A DNA stretch of 64,000 nucleotides from Comamonas terrigena NBRC 13299 (GCF_006740045.1 NZ_AP019749.1:124001-188000), one strand, 5' to 3'; numbered from the stretch's first letter, positions 1 through 8,646 are shown. Translations and numbers: made by a program. The notes: generated from the sequence alone by a model not told the origin.

Positions 1-404
1 AGGCCCTGGCCGATCGCCTGGCCGAAGCCTTTGCCGAGTGCCTGCACGAGCGCGTGCGCAAGGACCTGTGGGGCTATGCCGAAGACGAGCAGCTGAGCAA
101 CGAGCAGCTGATCAAGGAACAGTACAAAGGCATCCGTCCCGCGCCGGGCTACCCCGCCTGCCCCGACCACACGGCCAAGACCGATCTGTTCAAGGTGCTG
201 AACGCCCAGGAGATCGGCATGACCCTGACCGAAAGCCTGGCCATGTTCCCGGCCTCCAGCGTCAGCGGCTTCTACCTGGGCCACACCGACGCCACCTACT
301 TCAACGTAGGCCAGATCGGTGAAGACCAGCTGGAAGACATGGCCCAGCGTCGCGGCATCGATCTTGAGACGATGCGACGGGCACTGGCACCGAACCTGGG
401 CTGA
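1..404 (+). CDS. metH: Cobalamin-dependent methionine synthase, C-terminal part (5' end outside window)
   Basis: The frame is open from the window edge (first full codon at 3) to TGA at 402-404. It encodes the end of the AdoMet-binding reactivation domain. Visible family motifs are [14 protein letters not shown] near the start and [19 protein letters not shown] followed by [11 protein letters not shown]. In MetH this domain remethylates oxidised cob(II)alamin with AdoMet and flavodoxin; the enzyme makes methionine from homocysteine and methyltetrahydrofolate in the cytosol. Many Burkholderiales carry MetH as two polypeptides, so the rest may be a separate gene upstream, which cannot be judged here. 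A strong palindromic terminator follows 17 bases after the stop. Confidence 0.95.
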   Translation, partial: ALADRLAEAFAECLHERVRKDLWGYAEDEQLSNEQLIKEQYKGIRPAPGYPACPDHTAKTDLFKVLNAQEIGMTLTESLAMFPASSVSGFYLGHTDATYFNVGQIGEDQLEDMAQRRGIDLETMRRALAPNLG

Positions 405-421
405 TTTTTTTCACGCCATCT

Positions 422-464
422 CCCAAGCAAAAAGCCAAGGCACTGCCTTGGCTTTTTGCTTGGG
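422..464. terminator. Perfect palindromic bidirectional terminator
   Basis: Two 21-base arms (422-442 and 444-464) are exact reverse complements separated by one base. The stem contains an A-tract on one side and a T-tract on the other (the right arm includes GGCTTTTTGCTTGGG). It can therefore terminate metH from the left and the small convergent gene from the right. Confidence 0.85.
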
Positions 465-489
465 GCTGCGACCTTCCGGCCGCAGCCGT

Positions 490-690
490 TCAGGCCTTCT
501 TGACCATGTGCTGCGGGCGCTTTTTGGCCTTGGCGTGCTTGGTGGCCTTGGCCTTGTGGGGCGTGGCGTGCGCCGACGTCTTCTTGGCGGCGGAGACCTG
601 GGTGTGCTGGCTGGCCGTCAGCGGGCTGCTGTAGGCGGCAGGGGCCAGAAAGGCGGCGGCAAGGCCGAGGGCGAGCAAGGTGCTTTTCAT
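490..690 (-). CDS. Small exported basic Ala/Lys/His-rich protein
   Basis: 66 residues. A Sec signal peptide is clear: MKST, a hydrophobic core LLALGLAAAFLAPAA, then a likely cleavage after AYS. The mature part is short and repetitive in Ala, Lys and His (AHATPHKAKATKHAKAKK). A GGAG ribosome-binding site sits 6-9 bases before the ATG at 690. Short basic periplasmic proteins of this kind are common in Comamonadaceae and lack a known function. The palindrome at 422-464 terminates the gene. No domain is recognised; nucleic-acid, polyanion or metal binding would be guesses from composition. Confidence 0.75.
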   Translation of the reverse strand: MKSTLLALGLAAAFLAPAAYSSPLTASQHTQVSAAKKTSAHATPHKAKATKHAKAKKRPQHMVKKA

Positions 691-861
691 CTGTTATCTC
701 CAGGTTATTGAAAAGACGGACAAGAGTTCCGCGCCCATTCTGGTGCCTGTGGACCAGGGCCGGCAATCACTGGGAAATACGTATTTCAGGCCTGGGGATT
801 CGCTCATCTGGCGTTCAGGTGGTGCTGCTAGCGTGGGCGCCTGCGGACCGGTCGTGGCTGC

Positions 862-1245
862 TCAGTAGGTGATCTGGATATTCGCCATGTCGTCGTGGTT
901 GCCGGTGGTGCTCAGCAGGCGGCGGCCCTGGTCGTCGACCACGATGAAATGCGTGGGGTTCTGGGGGTCGCGCTTGGCGGTGACCTGGATTTCCTTCACC
1001 CGCTGTCCGCTGATGATCACGGCCTTGGACGTGGGCCGGTTGGGCGGAAAGATCAGGCAGGAATGGCCGGCCAGTTCACCCTGGGCACAGGCTTCGGTGC
1101 CGTAGAGCTTGGCGGGCTTGCCGCCGTAGGTGATGGGGGTTCCGGGAGGGAAGTGCAGGGTTTCGGGAAGCATGGCTTCGTCGAACAGGCAGCCGCCCAA
1201 GGCAAGGGTGGCCGCCAGCAGCAGGCCGCGGCGGATGGTGAGCAT
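862..1245 (-). CDS. Small lipoprotein of unknown function
   Basis: 127 residues from ATG 1245, chosen because AGGGAGGA lies just upstream; the frame extends further up but without signal character. The N-terminus MLTIRRGLLLAATLALGGC is a type II signal peptide with lipobox LGGC, so the protein should be lipid-anchored. The mature part has two further Cys (EACAQG and GHSC) that could form a disulfide. The C-terminal half has beta-rich segments (AVIISGQRVKEIQVTAKR, HFIVVDDQGRRLL). No family is recognised. It stands alone between the small exported gene and an intergenic stretch. Confidence 0.75.
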   Translation of the reverse strand: MLTIRRGLLLAATLALGGCLFDEAMLPETLHFPPGTPITYGGKPAKLYGTEACAQGELAGHSCLIFPPNRPTSKAVIISGQRVKEIQVTAKRDPQNPTHFIVVDDQGRRLLSTTGNHDDMANIQITY

Positions 1246-1593
1246 GTGGTTTTCCTCCCTGAGCGCAATCTTTTTTATGGCTGCGGACGCAGGGCTGCCC
1301 CGGAACGAAAAGCGTTTTTCAGGGATGACCGTTGGTCGGCGCAGGCGCGAGGGTAGCGTGCTCTGGCGCGGCGGTGGATTGAAAAAATCTTTGCATTCCG
1401 CCGGGCAGTTCGAAGATTCCCTCAGTGCGGTGCATGAATGCGCCTTGCATGTGCGGCGACGTCGTACAAATTCTTCTGATGGAAATGGCAGTTCACGCAT
1501 GCTGTGTGCGTGTGGGTTGCTCTTATCTTGATAGTTTTTGTGGTGGTGCACGCAGCACGCCCTGCGCCACGGCAACCCGGGGCGCGGGGCGGG
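1246..1593. other. Intergenic region without a convincing gene
   Basis: 348 bases between the lipoprotein start and the ankyrin gene stop. It should hold the lipoprotein promoter. A GT-rich stretch near 1500-1555 is the only visible oddity. Open frames here are antisense or upstream extensions without signal or domain character. Confidence 0.6.
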
Positions 1594-2277
1594 TCAGCGC
1601 CCGCCTGCGGCGCGCAGCAGATCGGCGATGGCGGTGTAGCCGCGCTGCTGGGCATGCTGCAGCGGGCGCACGCCGTCGCCATCGGCCAGGTTGGGGTTGG
1701 CGCCAGCGGCCAGCAGCAGTTGCACGATCTGCTGGTGGCGGGGGCCGCCGTCGCTCAGCAAGATGGCTTCCAGCAGCGCTGTCCAGCCCAGGCGGTTGAT
1801 GTGGTCCACCTCCACGCCGGCGGTGATCAGTGTGCGTACGGCCTCCACATGGCCGCGCTCGGCGGCGGGAATCAAGGCGGTGCCGCCGTAGCGGTTGGTG
1901 CTGCGCAGGTCGGCGCCGTGGGCCAGGGTGAGCTGCAGGATCTCGAGCAGCCCACGTGCGCCGGCGTACAGATAGGGGCTGTCCTGGATAGCGTCCTTGG
2001 CATTCACATCGGCCCCGGCGGCCACCAGCAGGCGCGCGGCTTCCACCTGGTTGGCATGGGTGGCGGCCAGCAAGGCGGTGCGGCCCGCGCCGTCGCGCCC
2101 ATCCACGGGTACGCCCTGTTGCAGCTGCTGGCGCAGCACGGCGGTGTCACCGCGTGTGGCGGCTTCGTGCAAGGCAGTGGCAGACATGGCGTGCAGCAGT
2201 GGCAAGCCGCCCAGTCCGAACAGCAGCGCAGCGGTACGGTACAGAGTGTGGCGGCGGGCGTGAAAGGATGGCGTCAT
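1594..2277 (-). CDS. Ankyrin-repeat protein, exported
   Basis: 227 residues from ATG 2277. An N-terminal hydrophobic segment (LYRTAALLFGLGGLPLLHA) looks like a signal peptide, placing the repeats in the periplasm. At least five ankyrin units follow, with typical signatures such as GRTALLAATHANQVEAARLL, AAGADVNAKD, GGTALIPAAERGHVEAVRTL, GWTALLEAILL and AAGANPNLAD. Ankyrin stacks bind protein partners; no enzyme domain is present. Exported ankyrin proteins sometimes pair with catalases or proteases, but no such partner is adjacent. The start is the least certain part, since no strong ribosome-binding site is visible. Confidence 0.8.
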   Translation of the reverse strand: MTPSFHARRHTLYRTAALLFGLGGLPLLHAMSATALHEAATRGDTAVLRQQLQQGVPVDGRDGAGRTALLAATHANQVEAARLLVAAGADVNAKDAIQDSPYLYAGARGLLEILQLTLAHGADLRSTNRYGGTALIPAAERGHVEAVRTLITAGVEVDHINRLGWTALLEAILLSDGGPRHQQIVQLLLAAGANPNLADGDGVRPLQHAQQRGYTAIADLLRAAGGR

Positions 2278-2366
2278 GGCAATGCAACACGGCAGCGGAA
2301 GCGGCTGCCCAGGGCCGCAGCATAGCCGGCGCAGCGTGGGCGCGGTGTACGCAGTGGCACACCGGA

Positions 2367-3125
2367 TCAGGCCGCCAGATAGCCACCATCCACATTCAGC
2401 ACCGTGGCGGTGATGTAGCTGGCCAGCGGTGATGCCAGAAAGGCCACGGGCCCAGCGATCTCGGCGGGCTCGCCATAGCGCTTGAGCGGCACGCGGCGCA
2501 GGATGTATTCCACATGCCGGGGGTCCTTGCGGGTCTGCTCGGTCATGCCGGTCAGCATCACGCCAGGTGCCACCGCATTCACGCGGATGCCCTGGGGGGC
2601 CAGCTCCAGTGCCATCACCTTGGTCAGCATCTCGACGGCCGCCTTGGAGGTGGAATAGGCGATGGACCCCGGCGAGGCGCGCGAGGCCGAGATGGAGCCC
2701 ACGTTCACCACATTGCCGCCGCTGGCCGCCAGCAGGGCCTGGAAGGCCAGGATGGTGTGGCGCGCGCCGTCCAGGTTGATGTCCATGGTGCGGCGCCACT
2801 GCGCATCGCGGTCCGGGCTGTCGAAAGCGTGCTTGGGGCGGATGCCGGCGTTGTTCACCAGCACCAGGCGGTGACCGGCAGGCAGTGACAGCGCCGCCGC
2901 CGCGGCCTGGCAGGCAGCGGCATCCGCCACATCCAGCGCCAGACTGGAAGCCACACCGCCGCGGCTGCGGATGTCTGCGGCGGTGGCCGCCGCCGCCTCA
3001 CCATCGAGGTCGCTGACCACCAGATGGGCACCCATGGCGGCCAGACCCAGGGCCACGGCCTGGCCTATGCCCCGACCGGCGCCGGTGATGAAAACAGTGT
3101 GCTGGGCCAGAAAGGCATCGTGCAT
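2367..3125 (-). CDS. Short-chain dehydrogenase/reductase
   Basis: 252 residues, classical SDR length. The cofactor loop TGAGRGIG is near residue 15, NNAG near 90, the catalytic Ser in VGSISAS and Tyr-x-x-x-Lys in YSTSK. The acidic residue in VVSDLD after strand 2 suggests NAD(H) preference. The C-terminus ends with VLNVDGGYLAA, the usual SDR tail. It lies downstream of a Bug receptor and a LysR gene on the same strand, so it probably oxidises a hydroxy-acid or alcohol in a catabolic group controlled by that LysR. The substrate cannot be read from sequence. An intrinsic terminator separates it from the Bug gene. Confidence 0.9.
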   Translation of the reverse strand: MHDAFLAQHTVFITGAGRGIGQAVALGLAAMGAHLVVSDLDGEAAAATAADIRSRGGVASSLALDVADAAACQAAAAALSLPAGHRLVLVNNAGIRPKHAFDSPDRDAQWRRTMDINLDGARHTILAFQALLAASGGNVVNVGSISASRASPGSIAYSTSKAAVEMLTKVMALELAPQGIRVNAVAPGVMLTGMTEQTRKDPRHVEYILRRVPLKRYGEPAEIAGPVAFLASPLASYITATVLNVDGGYLAA

Positions 3126-3141
3126 GGGCGGAGGTGAAAAG

Positions 3142-3176
3142 CGTTTTCAGAAAACGGCAGGGCCTGCGGCCCTGCC
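3142..3176 (-). terminator. Hairpin between Bug gene and SDR
   Basis: GGCAGGGCC (3156-3164) pairs with GGCCCTGCC (3168-3176). On the minus strand the stem is followed by GTTTTC, itself part of a perfect CGTTTTC-A-GAAAACG palindrome (3142-3156). This is a rho-independent type signal after the Bug gene, so the SDR may have its own promoter or depend on read-through. Confidence 0.65.
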
Positions 3177-3208
3177 TGGGAGGGTGCGCAGCGCGGACGG
3201 CGGCGCGT

Positions 3209-4177
3209 TCAACCCACGGTGGCGCCGCTGATGCGCACCACCTGCTGGTAACGGGCCAGTTCCAGGCGCATGAAGGCGCCGAAGGCATCCGGGGTGCTGG
3301 TGACGGTTTCCATCATCATGTCGCGGTACAAGGCCATCACTTCGGCGCTGTACAAGGCTTTCACCGCCTGGGTGTTCAGGCGCTGCACCACCTCCGCGGG
3401 CGTGCCGGCCGGAGCCACCAGCCCCCACCAGGTGTCGATCTGGAAGCCTTTGAAACGTTCGGCCACCGCGGGCAGGTCGGGCAGCAGTTCGCTGCGCTGG
3501 GCGGTGGTCACGGCCAGGGCCTTGAGCTTGCCGGCGCGGATGTTGGCCGCTGCGCTGGCCAGGTTGTCGAAGGAGCAATCCACCTGGCCCGACAGCAAGG
3601 CCAGCTGGGACGGTGCACCGCCGTTGTAGGGCACGTGCACGATGTCCACCTGGGCCTCGCGCTTGAACATCTCGCCGGCCAGATGACCGGCGCTGCCGTT
3701 GCCGCCGCTGGCGTAGGTCAGCTTGCCGGATTCGCGCCGCGCAAAATCCACAAAATCGCCCAGGCTGGCGATGCCGCGCCGCTGTGCCACCTCGGCATTC
3801 ACCACCAGCACGTTGGGGATGCGCGTCATCTGGGTGATGGGCGCAAAGTCCTTGATCGGGTCGTAGGCCAGGTTGGCGAACAGCCAGGGGTTGATGGCGT
3901 TGGTGGCCACAGCGGCAATGCCCAGGGTCATGCCGTCGGCCGGTGCGCGCGCCACAGCCGCCATGCCGATGCCGCCTCCGCCGCCCGGGCGGTTCTCGAT
4001 GATGACGGTGCCCAGGTCGGCCTCCAGCATCGTGGCCATGCGGCGCACGCTCAGGTCAATGGCGCCGCCGGCGGCATAGGGCACGACGATGCGCACGGGC
4101 TTGCCAGCCGCCCGGGTGGGCAGCGTGGGAATGGCACAGGAGGCCGCAGCAGCGGCAAGAAAATGTCGGCGTTGCAT
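3209..4177 (-). CDS. Bug/TctC-family tripartite tricarboxylate transporter receptor
   Basis: 322 residues, the family length. The N-terminus MQRRHFLAAAAASCAIP carries twin arginines and a hydrophobic stretch, so export by Sec or Tat to the periplasm is expected. Family signatures are KPVRIVVPYAAGGAIDLSVR near residue 26, ENRPGGGGGIGMAAVA and the VHVPYNGGAPSQLALLSGQ block. Bug proteins bind carboxylates or other small acids. Most in Bordetella/Comamonadaceae are orphans without TctA/TctB, as here. It sits downstream of a LysR gene on the same strand, suggesting ligand-dependent control. The ligand is unknown. Confidence 0.9.
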   Translation of the reverse strand: MQRRHFLAAAAASCAIPTLPTRAAGKPVRIVVPYAAGGAIDLSVRRMATMLEADLGTVIIENRPGGGGGIGMAAVARAPADGMTLGIAAVATNAINPWLFANLAYDPIKDFAPITQMTRIPNVLVVNAEVAQRRGIASLGDFVDFARRESGKLTYASGGNGSAGHLAGEMFKREAQVDIVHVPYNGGAPSQLALLSGQVDCSFDNLASAAANIRAGKLKALAVTTAQRSELLPDLPAVAERFKGFQIDTWWGLVAPAGTPAEVVQRLNTQAVKALYSAEVMALYRDMMMETVTSTPDAFGAFMRLELARYQQVVRISGATVG

Positions 4178-4366
4178 ATGTCTCGGTGTCGTTGTGGTGA
4201 AGCGCCCTGCAGCGGCGGGGCTGCCCGATTACACCAGCAATGCCCCGGTGCCGGGTGGCACCTGCGCAGGGGCCGGCATCGGCTTTGGCAGGTACGAGGC
4301 GCAGCAGACGCCGGGGCGTTGGGGCCGCACCACCTGTGACCCCCTGGTCCCAGCACCCTTGGGAGA

Positions 4367-5284
4367 CTAGGACTGCGGAAGCGGCGGCTGGTCCGCCCCC
4401 TGCAGCGGGCGGGGATAGACGGCCCGCACGCAGTCCAGCCAGGCCCGCGCGGCGCGGGACAGGTAGCCGGGCCGCCACATCAGGGCCACATCCCAGGTGA
4501 TCGCCGGCTCGGTCAGCGGACGGCTGGCCACGCGCCGGGGGTCATAGCGGGCGATGACATGCTCGAACATCACGGCCACGCCCACGTCGGCGGCCACCAG
4601 ATGGCCGATGAAGTCCCAGTAGCGCGTCTGCACCTTGACCTGGGGCGAGAAGCCCGCTGCCTCGCACTGCTGCAGCACATGCTCATGCAGCGCAAAGTCC
4701 GAGGTGTAGAGCACAAAGGGCAGGTCGCGCAGATCCTGCCAGCGCAGCGGCCGGTCGGGATCGCCCACGCGGTGCACGGGCAGGACCACGCGGGTTTTCT
4801 GCCGCGCCACGGTGTAGCGTTCCAGCGCCGGATCGGGGGCCGAGAACAGGCCCAGCGCCATGTCCAGCTTGCCGTCCTGGATCAGCTGGTACTGGGCGCG
4901 TGCCCCCTGTTCGTTGACCTGCAGGTGCACGCCCGGAAAGCGCTGCTGGAACAGTGCAATCACCGGCGCCATGTAGTGGCCGGTGGTGGGCATGATGCCC
5001 ACGCTCAGCTCGCCGCGCGTGATGTTGTCCACCTCGGCCACCTGCTGGCGCAGCAGCCGGGCCTGGTCCAGCATCTCCTGCCCCCGGTCATAGACCACCT
5101 GGCCCGCATCGGTCAGTTGCACCCCGCGGCCCTCGCGCAGCAGCAGCGGGCCGCCCAGCTCGTCCTCCAGCGCCTTGACCATCTTGCTGATGGTGGGCTG
5201 GGTCACATGCAGGGTTTCGGCCGCCCGGGTGAAACCGTTCTGGCGCACCACCTCGATGAAGTAGCGCAGGGCACGCAGGTCCAT
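4367..5284 (-). CDS. LysR-family transcriptional regulator
   Basis: 305 residues. An N-terminal winged HTH (RYFIEVVRQNGFTRAAETLHVTQPTISKMVKALEDELG) is followed by the periplasmic-binding-like effector domain from about residue 90. It is divergent from lrgA, with a short intergenic region containing an AGGG-N5-CCCT inverted motif, and is upstream of the Bug and SDR genes on its own strand. It therefore could control lrgAB, the Bug/SDR group, or both. CidR, a LysR protein, controls cid/lrg genes in Gram-positives, which makes lrgAB control plausible but not shown. Confidence 0.9.
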   Translation of the reverse strand: MDLRALRYFIEVVRQNGFTRAAETLHVTQPTISKMVKALEDELGGPLLLREGRGVQLTDAGQVVYDRGQEMLDQARLLRQQVAEVDNITRGELSVGIMPTTGHYMAPVIALFQQRFPGVHLQVNEQGARAQYQLIQDGKLDMALGLFSAPDPALERYTVARQKTRVVLPVHRVGDPDRPLRWQDLRDLPFVLYTSDFALHEHVLQQCEAAGFSPQVKVQTRYWDFIGHLVAADVGVAVMFEHVIARYDPRRVASRPLTEPAITWDVALMWRPGYLSRAARAWLDCVRAVYPRPLQGADQPPLPQS

Positions 5285-5336
5285 GGGGATTCCTTTAAAG
5301 CATGGCTTTTATGGAAATTATTCATTTTACGAATAC

Positions 5337-5349
5337 AGGGGTAAACCCT
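5337..5349. promoter_or_regulatory. AGGG-N5-CCCT inverted motif between divergent lysR and lrgA
   Basis: AGGGGTAAACCCT lies 13 bases before the lrgA ATG and about 50 bases from the lysR start. A near copy, AGGGGAAACCCT, occurs at 8392-8403. The interrupted palindrome fits a LysR-type or other dimeric operator; the bound protein is unknown. Confidence 0.4.
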
Positions 5350-5361
5350 AGACTTTGTCCC

Positions 5362-5856
5362 ATGTCAAGAATTCCGACCCTGCCTGCGCGGCCCCTCACC
5401 CTCCGTGCGGGACGGTCCGTCTGGCCGCTGGCCAGGGTGGTGCTGCAGGTGGGCCTGCTCAGTGCGATCTGGGCGGCCATGGAAGGCATGCGCCAGCATT
5501 TTGGCTGGAGCATGCCGGCCGGTCTGATCGGTTTCGGCCTGCTGGCCGTGGGCCTGTTCACGGGGCTGGTCAAGGCCCAGTGGCTGCAGGCCGGCACCAA
5601 TTGGCTGATGGCCGAGATGCTGCTGTTCTTTGTCCCCGCCATGCTGGTGGTGACCGAGTACCCCGACCTGATCCGCCACCAGGGCCTGCGCATCCTGGCG
5701 GTGATCGTGATCAGCACCGCCTGCGTGATGGCGGTGACGGCGCTGGCCGTGGACCGGGTCTACCGCCTGGAGCTGTGGCTGGCGCGCCGCAAATCCACGG
5801 CCCGTGCGCGCCGTGCGGTGCGGGAGGAGGTGCGAACATGCTCTCGAACCAGGTGA
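5362..5856 (+). CDS. lrgA: CidA/LrgA-family holin-like protein
   Basis: 164 residues from ATG 5362. Four hydrophobic segments are visible: LARVVLQVGLLSAIWAAM, LIGFGLLAVGLFTG, WLMAEMLLFFVPAMLVV and ILAVIVISTACVMAVTALAV. The motif MPAGLIGFGLLA followed by AEMLLFFVPA is typical of CidA/LrgA (UPF0299). Holin-like membrane proteins of this family are linked to murein hydrolase control, overflow metabolism and pyruvate/acetate export. It overlaps lrgB by 19 bases, so the two are translated together. An upstream in-frame extension to 5302 is rejected because the conserved region starts only after MSRIPTL. Confidence 0.9.
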   Translation: MSRIPTLPARPLTLRAGRSVWPLARVVLQVGLLSAIWAAMEGMRQHFGWSMPAGLIGFGLLAVGLFTGLVKAQWLQAGTNWLMAEMLLFFVPAMLVVTEYPDLIRHQGLRILAVIVISTACVMAVTALAVDRVYRLELWLARRKSTARARRAVREEVRTCSRTR

Positions 5857-6533
5857 TCGGCCTGCTGTCCTTTGCCGCCACCGTGGCGTGCTATGCGGTG
5901 AACAAGCGCCTGTACGGCCGCCACCCGCATGTGCTGCTGATGCCCATCATCGCCACGCCCGTGGTGCTGGTCACGCTGGCCCTGCTCACGCAGGTGCGCT
6001 TTCCCCAGTACTACGCCCAGACGCACTGGCTGGTCTGGCTGCTGGGGCCCACCACCGTGGCGTTTGCGCTGCCACTGCATGCCCACAGGGACCTGCTGCG
6101 CAAGCACTGGATGTCGATTGCCACCGGCGTGCTGGCGGCCACCGTGGTGTCCATCGGCACCTCGGTGACCTTTGCCCAGTGGTTCGGTCTGCCCGAAGAG
6201 CTGGAAAAAGGCCTGGTCGTGCGCTCTATCACCACGCCATTCGCCATCGAGGCCGAGAAGGTGCTGGGCGGCCCCACCGATCTGGCCGCGCTGTTTGTGC
6301 TGCTCACCGGCGTCAGCGCCATGCTGCTGGGCCAGACCGTGCTGCGCCTGCTGCCCCGCATCCGCAGCAAGCTGGCCACCGGTGCCTGCTGGGGCGGTGC
6401 GGCACACGGCAGCGGTGTGGCGCGCGCCCGCCAGGCCGGCGAGGTGCAGGCGGTGATGGCATCGCTGGTGATGCTGATTGCCGGTGCGGTGAACGTGCTG
6501 GCGGCGCCCTTCATCAAGACGCTGTTGTTCTGA
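5838..6533 (+). CDS. lrgB: LrgB/CidB-family membrane protein
   Basis: 231 residues from ATG 5838, preceded by GGGAGGAGGTG. The membrane segments and the family core KGLVVRSITTPFAIEA with GGPTDLAALFVLLTGV and GAAHGSGVARA are clear. The conserved RSITTP and HGSGVA loops mark LrgB/YohK/CidB. LrgB works with LrgA at the inner membrane, affecting autolysis and export of pyruvate or fermentation acids. A terminator hairpin lies downstream, between lrgB and the convergent CoA-transferase gene. Confidence 0.92.
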   Translation: MLSNQVIGLLSFAATVACYAVNKRLYGRHPHVLLMPIIATPVVLVTLALLTQVRFPQYYAQTHWLVWLLGPTTVAFALPLHAHRDLLRKHWMSIATGVLAATVVSIGTSVTFAQWFGLPEELEKGLVVRSITTPFAIEAEKVLGGPTDLAALFVLLTGVSAMLLGQTVLRLLPRIRSKLATGACWGGAAHGSGVARARQAGEVQAVMASLVMLIAGAVNVLAAPFIKTLLF

Positions 6534-6601
6534 TCAGGCGGCCGGGTGTGCGGGAGGGCCGCGTGCACCCGGCCTTCAAACAAAGCCCACAACCCCCAAA
6601 A

Positions 6602-6624
6602 AAGGCGCTGCGATGCAGCGCCTT
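6602..6624. terminator. Intrinsic terminator between convergent genes
   Basis: AAGGCGCTGC pairs with GCAGCGCCTT around GAT, flanked by a C5A-rich left side and a TTGGGGG right side. The A-run on the left becomes a T-run for the minus strand, so it most clearly stops the CoA-transferase gene and can also stop lrgB. Confidence 0.7.
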
Positions 6625-6700
6625 GGGGGCAGGTGCGGGCGGCGTTGGTGCAGCCCGCGTGTCGTTCCCGTGCCACCCGCCCACAGACCGTGCCGGGTGC

Positions 6701-8269
6701 TTATGCCGCTCGCACGCGGGGGACGGGTGCGGCCGCGTGCATGCTGCCGGTCTTCAGATAGCGCTGGTGCCAGGCATAGGCCTCTTCCAGCAGGTGGGGC
6801 GTGTGCTTGCCCGGGGCATCGCGCAGCGCGCGCTCCAGGTAGTCGGTCATTTCCGCCCGGTAGTCCGGGTGCACGCACTGCGCAATGATCAGCCGCGCGC
6901 GCTGCACCGGTGCCAGACCGCGCAGATCGGCCAGGCCCTGTTCGGTGACGATGACCTGCACATCGTGCTCGGTGTGGTCCACATGGGACACCATGGGCAC
7001 GATGCAGCTGATGTTCCCGCCCTTGGCCATGGACGGTGTCATGAAGATGGACAGGTAGGCGTTGCGTGCAAAGTCGCCGCTGCCGCCGATGCCGTTCATG
7101 ATGGACGAGCCCATCACGTGCGTGCTGTTGACGTTGCCGTACATATCGGCCTCGATCAGCGCGTTCATGGAGATCAGACCCATGCGGCGGATCAGCTCCG
7201 GGTGGTTGGAGATCTCCTGCGGGCGCAGGATCACCCGTGAGCGGTAGCGGTCGATGTCGGCCAGAAAGCGTTCCATGGCCGCCGGGCTGAGCGCCAGCGA
7301 GGTGGTGGACGCCGTCGCGAGCTTGCCCGATTCCAGCATGTCCAGCATGCCGTCCTGCAGCACTTCGGTGTAGGCGTGCAGCTGCTCGAACGGGCCGTGG
7401 TTGAGACCGGCCAGCACCGCGTTGGCGATGTTGCCCACGCCGGACTGCAGGGGCAGCAGCTCGGGCGGCAGGCGGCCCACTTTCACCTCGTGCTGCAGGA
7501 AGTCGATGATGTGCTGGGCGATGCGCTGTGAATCGGCATCGGGCGCCGTGAAACCGGCCAGCCTGTCACGCTGCTGCGTGGGCACCACGGCGATCACCTT
7601 GTCCAGATCGCAATGCAGGTAGGGGTCGCCAATGCGGTCGTACGGGTGCACCATGGGAATGGGCTTGCGCAGTGGGGGCACAGCCGCGCCGTAGTAGATG
7701 TCGTGCATGCCTTCCAGCGCGGCGGGCTGGGCGCTGTTGACTTCCAGAATGATCTTGTCGGCCTGCTCCAGCCAGGTCTTGTTGTTGCCCACCGACGTCG
7801 ACGGAATCAGGCGCCCGTCGGGCAGGATGCCGGCCACCTCGACCACCGCCACATCCAGGTGGCCCAGGAAGCCGAACCACACATACTGCGCCACATGCGA
7901 GAGGTGGATGTCCACGTACTGCATGCGCCCTTCATTGATTTCCTTGCGCACCGTGGGATCGGACTGGTAGGGCAGGCGGCGTTCGATGCCGTGCACCTTG
8001 GCCAGTGCGCCATCCAGTTCGGCCGAGGTCGAGGCGCCGGTCCACAGGCTGATGCGGAACTGGCCGCCGTGGGCATTCTGTTCCTCGATGCGGCGGGCCA
8101 GCGCCTGGGGCACGGCCTTGGGGGCGCCCGCCGGGGTGAAGCCGCTCATGCCCAGCGTCATGCCGGACTGGATCAGGCTGGCGGCCTGGTCGGCCGTCAT
8201 GATGCGTTCGCGCAATGCGGGGCACAGCACGCGGTCCGCAGGGGATGCGTGGGTGAAGGTGGTGTGCAT
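6701..8269 (-). CDS. Acetyl-CoA hydrolase/succinyl-CoA:acetate CoA-transferase
   Basis: 522 residues, matching AarC/Cat1-type class I CoA-transferases. The C-terminal half carries the catalytic Glu region SMNALIEADMYGNVNSTHV followed by GSSIMNGIGGSGDF, the oxyanion/CoA-binding loop. The N-terminal half has GMTLGMSGFTPAGAPKAVPQ. The reaction transfers CoA from succinyl-CoA to acetate or related acids, or hydrolyses acetyl-CoA. In acid-degrading bacteria it activates short acids or balances CoA pools. It is monocistronic, convergent with lrgAB, and has about 375 bases of upstream DNA with an AGGG/CCCT motif. Confidence 0.88.
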   Translation of the reverse strand: MHTTFTHASPADRVLCPALRERIMTADQAASLIQSGMTLGMSGFTPAGAPKAVPQALARRIEEQNAHGGQFRISLWTGASTSAELDGALAKVHGIERRLPYQSDPTVRKEINEGRMQYVDIHLSHVAQYVWFGFLGHLDVAVVEVAGILPDGRLIPSTSVGNNKTWLEQADKIILEVNSAQPAALEGMHDIYYGAAVPPLRKPIPMVHPYDRIGDPYLHCDLDKVIAVVPTQQRDRLAGFTAPDADSQRIAQHIIDFLQHEVKVGRLPPELLPLQSGVGNIANAVLAGLNHGPFEQLHAYTEVLQDGMLDMLESGKLATASTTSLALSPAAMERFLADIDRYRSRVILRPQEISNHPELIRRMGLISMNALIEADMYGNVNSTHVMGSSIMNGIGGSGDFARNAYLSIFMTPSMAKGGNISCIVPMVSHVDHTEHDVQVIVTEQGLADLRGLAPVQRARLIIAQCVHPDYRAEMTDYLERALRDAPGKHTPHLLEEAYAWHQRYLKTGSMHAAAPVPRVRAA

Positions 8270-8646
8270 GGGCTTGTCTCTTCCATGGCACTGTCACTGC
8301 GGCAGTGCTTCTGTGGTTTTTTCGGGTTGCACCTTAAGTGCTAACCCGCAGTGTTCCATACCGCCCGGACCGCACGCCAGCGTAGTTGACAAGGGGAAAC
8401 CCTGATGATTTTTTCAGCAAACGGTAGATGTAATCTGGGCGACATTTCACGTATCCGGCGCAGTGGCGGAGCTTGCAGCAGGCCACTGACCGTGGCCGCA
8501 GCCGGGGGGCTGGGACGGCCTGCGCTGTCCCAGCCGCGCCTGGCTCAAGATCCCCCGGCATCCATGCGCCAGGCCGCCCGATGGCGGTGCTGCCGTAGCG
8601 CCCACGGCCCGGTGGAGGCTGGCGGTACAGCGCCTGTGCCGCCACA
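8270..8646. other. Divergent promoter region, no gene
   Basis: 377 bases between the CoA-transferase and BrkB starts. It contains TTGACA at 8386-8391 directly followed by AGGGGAAACCCT (8392-8403), an inverted motif like that before lrgA. Short frames on both strands have no recognisable content. Confidence 0.55.
8392..8403. promoter_or_regulatory. AGGG-N4-CCCT inverted motif next to a TTGACA box
   Basis: AGGGGAAACCCT overlaps the end of a consensus -35 hexamer (8386-8391), a position suited to transcription control. Compare 5337-5349. Confidence 0.35.
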
